Shown: piece by piece, positions 58,092-64,000 of the stretch | Numbering within the stretch: the first letter of the stretch is position 1 | How the letters are laid out: the number at the start of each line of letters is the position of its first letter | From: Mesorhizobium sp. M00.F.Ca.ET.216.01.1.1 | Lineage (GTDB): Bacteria; Pseudomonadota; Alphaproteobacteria; Rhizobiales; Rhizobiaceae | Assembly: GCF_004010325.2 (NCBI RefSeq) | Contig: NZ_SADR02000003.1 | Location: 247,501 to 311,500, forward strand | DNA length: 64,000 nucleotides | Direction of reading: 5' to 3' | The notes under the pieces: generated by a model | Told to the model about the DNA's origin: nothing | Database searches by the model: none | Seen by the model: the letters and a program-made list of their open reading frames with translations, nothing else | Position numbers and translations under genes: made by a program

Positions 58092-58943
58092 ATGAAAATC
58101 GGCATGTGCATGTTGTTGTGGACGACAGCTGTGTCAAAAAAACACGAGCCGCTGCTTCGGGATATCAGGGCCACCGGCTTCGACGGCGTCGAGGTACCGA
58201 TCTTTGCCGGCACGCCTGACGATTACGAGAAACTCGGCGCGCTGCTCGACCGCATCGGGTTGCAGCGCACCGCCGTCTCGGCGATGGGCGATCCGGCGGT
58301 GAATCTGATCTCGGCGGAAGTCAGCGTGCGCCGGGCCGGTATCGACTACATGAAATGGGCGATCGACTGCGCTGCTGCACTCGGCGCGAGCACATTGAGC
58401 GGTCCGCTGCATTCGACGCTGGGCGCCTTCTCCGGCAACGGCCCGACCGCAGCCGAGAAAAAGCGCTCGGTCGCCTCGCAACGTGCCATCGGCGACCATG
58501 CCGGCAAGAGGAACGTCACCATCGGGCTTGAGGCGCTCAACCGCTTCGAATGCTACCTGTTCAACACGATGGACGATCTGTCGGAGCACATCGATGCGAT
58601 CGACCGGCCGCACATCAAGGCGATGTATGACACCTTCCATGCCAATATCGAGGAAGCAGACCCGATCGGCGCCTATACGCGTAACCGCAAGAACGTCGTC
58701 CATATCCATATTTCGGAAAACGATCGCGGCGTGCCGGGGCGCGGCCACGTCCCATGGCAGGAGACGTTCTCAGCCATCCGCAACAGCGGCTATGACGGTT
58801 GGCTGACGATCGAGGCTTTTGGCCGCTCGCTGAAGGATCTTGCGGCGGCAACCAAGGTCTGGCGCGATTTTTCGGAAAGCCCGGAAGCCGTCTATCGCGA
58901 CGGCTACAAGCACATCAAAAACGGGTGGAAAAAGGCGGCATAA
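58092..58943 (+). CDS. sugar phosphate isomerase/epimerase family TIM barrel
   Basis: A 283-residue barrel of the D-tagatose 3-epimerase/hydroxypyruvate-isomerase-like group. Metal ligands fit Glu in IGLEALNRFE, Asp in MYDTFHANIEE (with the following His), His in VHIHISENDRG and Glu in LTIEAFG. ATG at 58092 has GGGGAGG five bases upstream; GTG at 58086 is the alternative. It is the third TIM-barrel isomerase in the cluster and the last gene of the plus-strand operon. Confidence 0.88.
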   Translation: MKIGMCMLLWTTAVSKKHEPLLRDIRATGFDGVEVPIFAGTPDDYEKLGALLDRIGLQRTAVSAMGDPAVNLISAEVSVRRAGIDYMKWAIDCAAALGASTLSGPLHSTLGAFSGNGPTAAEKKRSVASQRAIGDHAGKRNVTIGLEALNRFECYLFNTMDDLSEHIDAIDRPHIKAMYDTFHANIEEADPIGAYTRNRKNVVHIHISENDRGVPGRGHVPWQETFSAIRNSGYDGWLTIEAFGRSLKDLAAATKVWRDFSESPEAVYRDGYKHIKNGWKKAA

Positions 58944-58954
58944 CTTACTGCCGC
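58935..58954. terminator. short hairpin at convergent gene ends
   Basis: GCGGCA (58935-58940) and TGCCGC (58949-58954) form a six-base stem around an eight-base loop across the 13-base gap between the isomerase and phnE2 stops. There is no T-run. It could be a weak two-way terminator. Confidence 0.35.
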
Positions 58955-58956
58955 TG

Positions 58957-60327
58957 TCATTGGTTTTGAGCCGCCTGGATCCTGTTGTAGTCATGAATCG
59001 TGCGGCTCAGCCGGCGGCGCAGGAAATTGGAAATATTGTCGAAGATGAAGACGACGAGCAGGATCAGCAGAACCATATAGAAGACGTTGGCCCAATTGGA
59101 ATTGGTGCGCATCGCTTCCCACAGCTTCAGGCCGATACCGCCGGCGCCGACGGCGCCGATGATGGTCGCGCCCCTGGTGTTGGATTCCCATTGGTAGAGT
59201 GTCTGGCTGATGAAAACGGGAATCACCTCCGGCAGCACGCCGTAGCGTTGCACCAATAAGCCGTTGGCGCCGGTCGATTTGATCCCCTCGCGCGGCTTGT
59301 CGTCGATGTTCTCGAGGCCCTCCGAATAGACTTTGCCGAGTGTGCCGATCTCGGTAAAGAAGATCGCGGCGCTGCCGGCCAGCGGACCGGGGCCGAAGGC
59401 GCGGGTGAAGAACAGCGCCCAGATCAGCATATCGACCGAGCGCATGAAATCGAAGAAGCGCTTGAGCACCTGGCTGAGCAGCCCGCTGGGGGTGATGTTG
59501 CGGGCGGCGAAGAAGGCGAGCGGGAACGCGACGACGCCGCCGAGCAAGGTGCCGAGAAACGCCATGACGATGGTCTGCAAAAGCTTCGTCCACACGTCGC
59601 CATGCTGCCATTGGGCGTTGTTCCAGACGTTGTCGGCAGCCAGCGCAATGTTGGATGTGCCCGGCTTGAGCTCGGGTCCAGAGACCAGCAGCGAGGCGAC
59701 CTCGCCCGGCGACTTGCCGAAGAAGGGCGAGCGCGTGTCGAAAACGAAGTTCGCCCAGCCGAGGAAGCGCTTGCGGACCTTGACGCGGTCGACGGTTATG
59801 CGGACCTCGCCGGCAAAGCCCATCCTGGCGACGACCTCGTCGTCATGCGCGGAGATCCAGTCGGGCACCGGGCCCGATATCACGGGCTTGCCGCTGATCA
59901 GCGATACCGGCACCGTCTGGCCATTGGCGACCAGCGTCGCCTCGGCCTTGTCGAAGGTGACGGATTTGGCAGGGCCATCGACCAGGATTGTGAAGGAGCC
60001 GTCCGCATTGGTGATGACCCAGTCGGGGTGAGGGTCGTCGCCAAGGGCGGAGAAACGCGGGTATTTGGGCGTGATTTCGGGCTGGTCGAGGCGGAATTCG
60101 GGCTGCAGGTCGTAGCTGATCCACTGCGTCAGGAAGAGCGGCAGGCGTTCCCAATGAGATTCCCTCAGCACTTGCGGCAGGCTGAAGAACCACAAGGCAT
60201 AGACGAGGTAGAGCAGCGTGCCGGCGAACAGGAACAGTGGGCCGAAGCGCTTGTAGAGCGGGCGCCGGAACACATCCGGATAGCGCTTCTCGATCGACTG
60301 CATCTCGTCGGCGGTCATCGCAGCCAT
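58957..60327 (-). CDS. phnE: phosphonate/phosphate ABC transporter permease PhnE2 (PhoT)
   Basis: A 456-residue permease. Residues 1-190 hold one span (LFLFAGTLLYLVYALWFFSL, about 29-48) and a large periplasmic domain, and the PhnE core follows (about 235-445) with VVAFPLAFFAARNITPSG and RGATIIGAVGAGGIG. The long form matches PhoT of the Sinorhizobium phoCDET system, which takes up phosphate and phosphonates at high affinity. ATG at 60318 is an alternative start. It follows phnE1 by two bases. Confidence 0.92.
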   Translation of the reverse strand: MAAMTADEMQSIEKRYPDVFRRPLYKRFGPLFLFAGTLLYLVYALWFFSLPQVLRESHWERLPLFLTQWISYDLQPEFRLDQPEITPKYPRFSALGDDPHPDWVITNADGSFTILVDGPAKSVTFDKAEATLVANGQTVPVSLISGKPVISGPVPDWISAHDDEVVARMGFAGEVRITVDRVKVRKRFLGWANFVFDTRSPFFGKSPGEVASLLVSGPELKPGTSNIALAADNVWNNAQWQHGDVWTKLLQTIVMAFLGTLLGGVVAFPLAFFAARNITPSGLLSQVLKRFFDFMRSVDMLIWALFFTRAFGPGPLAGSAAIFFTEIGTLGKVYSEGLENIDDKPREGIKSTGANGLLVQRYGVLPEVIPVFISQTLYQWESNTRGATIIGAVGAGGIGLKLWEAMRTNSNWANVFYMVLLILLVVFIFDNISNFLRRRLSRTIHDYNRIQAAQNQ

Positions 60328-60329
60328 GG

Positions 60330-61298
60330 TCAGGCGCTCATCAGGAATGCCTGCTCGCCGACCAGCTTGCGGCGAAGCCAGGCGGAGAACTGGTCGACGA
60401 GGAAGATCGTCGTGAACAGGAGCAGGACCAGCGCCAGCGTCTTGGCGCCGAAGCCGCGCGAGATCGAAAGCTTCAACTCCTCGCCGATGCCACCGCCCCC
60501 GACAGCGCCGATGATGGTCGAGATGCGGACATTGATCTCGATTCGGAGCAGCGTATAGGACATGAAATTGGGTAGCACCTGCGGCAAGCCGGCGAAGCGT
60601 ACCCGCTCGAACCAGTTGGCGCCGACCGCCCTTAGTCCTTCCTCGGCGCGCATGTCGATGTTCTCGTTGACTTCGTAGAAGAGCTTGCCGAGCGCGCCGA
60701 TCGAATGCAGGCCGATGGCGATGATGGCGGCGACCGGGCCGATCGAGACAATCGCCGCGAACAGGCCGGCAATGACGATCTCGGGGAAGGCGCGCAGCAG
60801 CTCCATGAAGCGCTTAACGACGAGCCTGAGTGCGGGGCTGGGCGTCAAATTGCGCGCCGCAATGAAGGAGAACGGCACGGCAAAGATGAAGCCGATGAAG
60901 GTGGAGACCAGCGCGACGTTGAGGGTAGTGAGCATCAGCTCGAAATATTCGGGTATGTAAAAACCACCCCAGACATGGACCCGGCCGAGCGGAAAATTGA
61001 ATTCCTGGGTGCCGGTGTCATGCGGCGACGCCACGTCGAACAGCGCTCGCCAGACATCGTTCCAGTCCTTGGGGACGAGCCAGCTCAGGAAATCGAGAAT
61101 ATGCGGAAGCCGGTCGAAAAAATGGCCAGCATTTGCTTCGTCGGCAAACCACATGGTGCCGCACAGCGTTGCAAGCAGCAGACCGATGCCGATTGCGGTA
61201 TAGAGCCGGCGCAAGGACGACTGGCGCCGCCAGGCGTCCGCCGCCTGGCCAGCCGCGTCAGACTGGATTGTTGCTGACAATGTCATGATTGGGGTCAT
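60330..61298 (-). CDS. phnE: phosphonate/phosphate ABC transporter permease PhnE1 (PhoE)
   Basis: A 322-residue permease with first span LYTAIGIGLLLATLCGTMWFA, a periplasmic segment to about 105, and the PhnE core with FAVPFSFIAARNLTPSPAL and RISTIIGAVGGGGIGEEL. It forms the channel with PhnE2. ATG at 61286 is an alternative start. A strong hairpin separates it from phnD upstream. Confidence 0.92.
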   Translation of the reverse strand: MTPIMTLSATIQSDAAGQAADAWRRQSSLRRLYTAIGIGLLLATLCGTMWFADEANAGHFFDRLPHILDFLSWLVPKDWNDVWRALFDVASPHDTGTQEFNFPLGRVHVWGGFYIPEYFELMLTTLNVALVSTFIGFIFAVPFSFIAARNLTPSPALRLVVKRFMELLRAFPEIVIAGLFAAIVSIGPVAAIIAIGLHSIGALGKLFYEVNENIDMRAEEGLRAVGANWFERVRFAGLPQVLPNFMSYTLLRIEINVRISTIIGAVGGGGIGEELKLSISRGFGAKTLALVLLLFTTIFLVDQFSAWLRRKLVGEQAFLMSA

Positions 61299-61310
61299 GA
61301 TCGGGACATG

Positions 61311-61345
61311 AAAAAAGGGCGGCGCTGGAAACGCCGCCCTTTTTT
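61311..61345 (-). terminator. hairpin with A/T flanks between phnD and phnE1
   Basis: GGGCGGCG and CGCCGCCC form an eight-base stem around CTGGAAA, flanked by six A and six T, so it has the form of a terminator on either strand. For the phn operon it lies 10 bases after the phnD stop and 13 bases before phnE1, and can make phnD mRNA more abundant than that of the permeases. Confidence 0.9.
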
Positions 61346-61354
61346 CAATTGCCG

Positions 61355-62263
61355 TCAGCCACCGATTGCGGCTTTGCGGGCTTCAACGATGACGTTGTAG
61401 AAGTCTGGCTTGACCGGAACGTAGCCAGTGAAATCGCCGCCCTCAATGCCCTCGAAGCAAGCCTTGTCCTTGGTCGGCAGGCTGGTGAAGAAGTTGGCGA
61501 GCTTGGCGGTCGTGTCGGCGCCGAGCGCGGTACGCACGACCAGCGGACCATTCGGGATCAGGCCGGAGCGCCAGACTTCGACGAAGTCGTTGGGGTCGAC
61601 GGCGCCCTTGGCGACTTCCTTGTGGAAAGTGCCGGAGGTGTAGCCGTTCTTGAAGTCGCCGATGCCGGAGGAATCGTCCACCGCGACGTCGACCTTGCCG
61701 TCGCGGACGGCGAGGACGTTGTTTTCATGGCCGCCATTGAACTGGGTCGAGGCGAAGAAGGCTTCGTTCGAGGCGCCGGTGTCCTTTGGGATCTGGGTCA
61801 GCGGGATCAGATAGCCCGAGGTCGAGTCCGGGTCGGCATAACCGAGCTTCTTGCCCTTGGCCGACTTGATGTCGGTAATGCCGGAAGACTTGAGCGCCAG
61901 GCCGATCGAGTAATAGCCGGTAGCGCCGTCGGTCTGCTGGGTGGTGAGGATCGGAGTAACCGCGTTCGGGTCCTTGAGATAGACGCTGGCATAGCCGGAA
62001 GCGCCAAGCTCGGCGAAGTCGAGCGTGCCGCCGAGCAGGCCCTGGATGACGCCGTCATAGTCAGCGGCCGGGAACAGCGATACCTTCTCGAAGCCGAATT
62101 CGGTCTTCAGATGATCGGCGAGGCACTGCCAGTTGCGCAGCCGATCGGCCTCGTTCTCGCCGCCAAGGATGCCGACGCGGAATTCCTTGATATCCTGGGC
62201 GTGAGCGGCACTTGCGGCTATGGCGAGCAACGAAACGGCGCCAAAAACCATCTTTCTAAACAT
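61355..62263 (-). CDS. phnD: phosphonate/phosphate ABC transporter binding protein PhnD (PhoD)
   Basis: A 302-residue binding protein with a signal peptide cleaved after about residue 22 (AIAASAAHA). The family blocks are FRVGILGGENEADRLRNWQCL (in two parts, 27-47), TLDFAELGASGYASVY and GYADPDSTSGYLIPLTQI, the last being the phosphonate-binding loop. It delivers phosphonate or phosphate to the PhnE1/E2 channel. It is the second gene after phnC. Confidence 0.94.
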   Translation of the reverse strand: MFRKMVFGAVSLLAIAASAAHAQDIKEFRVGILGGENEADRLRNWQCLADHLKTEFGFEKVSLFPAADYDGVIQGLLGGTLDFAELGASGYASVYLKDPNAVTPILTTQQTDGATGYYSIGLALKSSGITDIKSAKGKKLGYADPDSTSGYLIPLTQIPKDTGASNEAFFASTQFNGGHENNVLAVRDGKVDVAVDDSSGIGDFKNGYTSGTFHKEVAKGAVDPNDFVEVWRSGLIPNGPLVVRTALGADTTAKLANFFTSLPTKDKACFEGIEGGDFTGYVPVKPDFYNVIVEARKAAIGG

Positions 62264-62353
62264 TGATCTCTCTCCTGTTGGTTCCGGCTTCGCGCCGGTA
62301 GCATTCGAATTTTTGACAGATGCCTTTGACGCGGGCGGGCGATCCGAGCGCTC

Positions 62354-63214
62354 TCAGTACCCAGGAAAAGCTGGCTCGAGCGGTCCGGCGGATGCAGCGA
62401 TCTTGGGTTTTCTCACGTTGACACTGGTCGAGGTGATGGCCTCGGAGATTTCGCCGCCATTGCTGTCGGCGCCATAGACCATGCGCACGGCTTCGCGGTT
62501 GAGGTCTTCGGGCGGGCCGTCGAACACAACCTTGCCGGCGGCCATGCCGATGATGCGGTTGCAATAGGTGCGCGCGGTGTCCAGCGTGTGCAGATTGGTA
62601 ACGACGGTGATGCCTTGGCGCAGGTTGATGTCCTGCAGCGAATCCATCACCACCTTGGCGTTGAGCGGATCGAGCGAAGCAATCGGCTCGTCGGCGAGCA
62701 GCACTTTCGGCTGCTGCATCATGGCACGGGCAATGGCAACGCGCTGCTGCTGGCCGCCGGAAAGCGTGCCGGCTGGCTGCAGCGCCGTGCGGGCGATGTC
62801 GAGGCGCTCGAGTGCCGCGACCGCCTCGGCACATTCGGTGCGGGAGAACACGCCGAACAGGTTGGACAGGGTCGAGCGGTGGTTGAGCCGTCCGAGCAGC
62901 ACATTGGTCAGCACGTCGAGGCGCGGCACCAGGTTGAACTGCTGGAAAATCATGGCGCAGTCGCGCTGCCAGCGCCGGAGCGGCGAGCCGCGCAACTGGG
63001 AGACTTCGGCACCGTCGAAGAAGATCGATCCCTGGCTGGGATCGATGAGGCGATTGATCATGCGCAGAAGGGTCGATTTGCCGGCGCCGGAGCGACCGAT
63101 GATGCCGACCATCTGGCCTTGCGGGATCGAGATATCGACATTGCTGACGGCGGTGTTCTTGCCAAACCGGCGGCTAATGCCGCGGATTTCGAGCGTGGCT
63201 GACATTACTGACAT
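62354..63214 (-). CDS. phnC: phosphonate/phosphate ABC transporter ATP-binding protein PhnC (PhoC)
   Basis: A 286-residue ATPase with Walker [10 protein letters not shown] (40-48), Q-loop at [10 protein letters not shown], signature LSGGQQQR, Walker [13 protein letters not shown] and switch His in VTNLHTLD. These match PhnC. ATG at 63214 is used, with 63205 as the alternative. It is the first gene of the operon phnC-D-E1-E2. No C-P lyase gene is in the window, so uptake may serve phosphate or a lyase encoded elsewhere. Confidence 0.94.
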   Translation of the reverse strand: MSVMSATLEIRGISRRFGKNTAVSNVDISIPQGQMVGIIGRSGAGKSTLLRMINRLIDPSQGSIFFDGAEVSQLRGSPLRRWQRDCAMIFQQFNLVPRLDVLTNVLLGRLNHRSTLSNLFGVFSRTECAEAVAALERLDIARTALQPAGTLSGGQQQRVAIARAMMQQPKVLLADEPIASLDPLNAKVVMDSLQDINLRQGITVVTNLHTLDTARTYCNRIIGMAAGKVVFDGPPEDLNREAVRMVYGADSNGGEISEAITSTSVNVRKPKIAASAGPLEPAFPGY

Positions 63215-63342
63215 GGGCAGGTTCCAGTCCAGTCGCAGTTGAAGGTCTGTTAACCCTCGCTAGCGCAGCCGCGTGAACCTGCGGTGTCGGATTGATGTCA
63301 GTTTTGTTACCGCCCACAGGCGCGGGAAAAAGTCCTTTGCTT

Positions 63343-63390
63343 ATGCATGTCGTTGTCCCAAAACCGCGCGCACTTTTGGGCGGCATGCAT
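63343..63390. repeat. rhizobial palindromic repeat (ATGCATG type)
   Basis: ATGCATGTCG...CGGCATGCAT are the outer arms (nine of ten match) and CCCAAAA/TTTTGGG the inner arms, so the 48 bases fold as a hairpin. Copies with this pattern are familiar from Mesorhizobium intergenic regions. It lies between the DUF1868 gene end and phnC. Confidence 0.82.
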
Positions 63391-63394
63391 AGGA

Positions 63395-64000
63395 TCACCC
63401 GAGGACCAGCAGCTCCTCGAATTGCCTCATGTCCCTGAAGCCGCAGAATGCCGGAGGCCGCAGATCGATAACCGGAGCCTGACGAGCGAGCAGCGACAGG
63501 CAGTCGTCGAACAGGTCCTGCCATTGCGGCGCCCTGTCGTCGTCAAGACGCCAGATCTGATAGGCGAAGGTGATGTGGAACGCATAGTTGTCGTGGTCGG
63601 GGTGCCGATATCCGAACGGCACCGACAGAGCATCGCGCCATGCGCGCATGATGCGCTCATCCTCGTCCGAGGCGCCGGCAACGGTCAGGCCAGTCGGCAC
63701 GACATCGATAACCCTGATCTTGAACGCGCCGCGGCCTTTGAAGCCGTTCAGGCGCTCCAGATAGAGGCGGGTCATGTCGTCGATGCTGGTGTCGAGAGGC
63801 ACGTCCTGCGGCCAGTAGGGAAACCGGCGGCGATATTCGATGATGCCCTGGAACAGCGTCATATGCAGGCTGGAGACCGGGGTGAAAGCCAGACGGTCGG
63901 CATCCGGCATCGCGCGCATCCGTTCGCGCACGTCGAGGACCACCGCTTCGGACGCCGAGCCGCCGACGAGATGGCAGACGACCGTGTTGCCGGGCTCGAT
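63395..64000 (-). CDS. DUF1868 family protein (2H phosphoesterase-like), 5' end outside window
   Basis: At least 201 residues are visible, and the frame stays open to the window edge (IEPGNTVVCHLVGG at the visible start). The family belongs to the 2H phosphoesterase-like fold. The first H-containing motif is seen as SSLHMTLFQG and the second as YAFHITFAYQ, consistent with the two H-x-T motifs of that fold. Relatives act on cyclic phosphates or RNA 2',3' ends, but this family has no proven reaction. It is followed by phnC after 180 bases, probably a separate transcript. Confidence 0.85.
   Translation of the reverse strand: MEPGNTVVCHLVGGSASEAVVLDVRERMRAMPDADRLAFTPVSSLHMTLFQGIIEYRRRFPYWPQDVPLDTSIDDMTRLYLERLNGFKGRGAFKIRVIDVVPTGLTVAGASDEDERIMRAWRDALSVPFGYRHPDHDNYAFHITFAYQIWRLDDDRAPQWQDLFDDCLSLLARQAPVIDLRPPAFCGFRDMRQFEELLVLG

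Overview
The window looks like chromosome from an alphaproteobacterium of the Rhizobiales, most likely Mesorhizobium or a close relative. The evidence is the high GC content, an rRNA operon ending 23S-5S-tRNA-fMet, an agp/mel alpha-galactoside locus and a pho/phn CDE1E2 transporter of the type known from Sinorhizobium, and intergenic palindromes of a kind common in rhizobia. The species call is inference.

Layout: 1-2087 is the 3' end of an rRNA operon (23S, 5S, initiator tRNA, strong terminator). 2166-6418 holds a DUF6429 protein, an AraC regulator and a Rieske-ferredoxin reductase fusion. 5543-15607 is an alpha-galactoside locus: AraC activator (agpT), GH4 glycosidase, peptide-family ABC transporter (agpABCD) and a MelA-type GH4 enzyme. 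15623-18850 is a nested mobile element: an ISNCY-type element whose transposase is split by an IS110/IS1111-type element. 19545-28865 is an eight-gene operon on the minus strand with a divergent GntR regulator. It encodes a BMP-family ABC transporter, a biuret hydrolase (BiuH), a second isochorismatase-like hydrolase (candidate triuret hydrolase), a cupin and allophanate hydrolase, which together suggest complete ureide nitrogen salvage. 29043-30427 is a glutamine-synthetase-family gene with a one-base frameshift.

30494-36376 carries a DeoR regulator and a peptide-type ABC operon coupled to an ATC-hydrolase-family protein; its only ATPase lacks the Q-loop segment. 36377-40859 holds an M24 peptidase, a cupin/TIM-barrel/Tm-1-like trio and a TetR regulator. 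41219-46930 is a carbohydrate-type ABC operon with two different ATPases and a small membrane protein. 46943-51403 has AraC/MFS, GFA, amidase and a secreted protein. 51445-58943 is a divergent sugar or sugar-acid catabolic cluster: 2-hydroxyacid dehydrogenase, FCD-type GntR regulator, enolase-superfamily enzyme, three xylose-isomerase-like TIM barrels and a Gfo/Idh/MocA oxidoreductase. 58957-63214 is phnE2-E1-D-C (phoTEDC), followed by a truncated DUF1868 gene at the window edge.

Two themes cross gene boundaries. First, TGGTNNNACCA palindromes, the classic FadR/FCD-GntR operator form, lie before the carbohydrate ABC operon, on both sides of the divergent sugar cluster, and before the peptidase/peptide-ABC pair. 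This suggests a local regulon run by the FCD regulator at 52434-53153. Second, four of the five ABC operons have a stable hairpin between the binding-protein gene and the first permease gene, as expected for keeping binding protein in excess.
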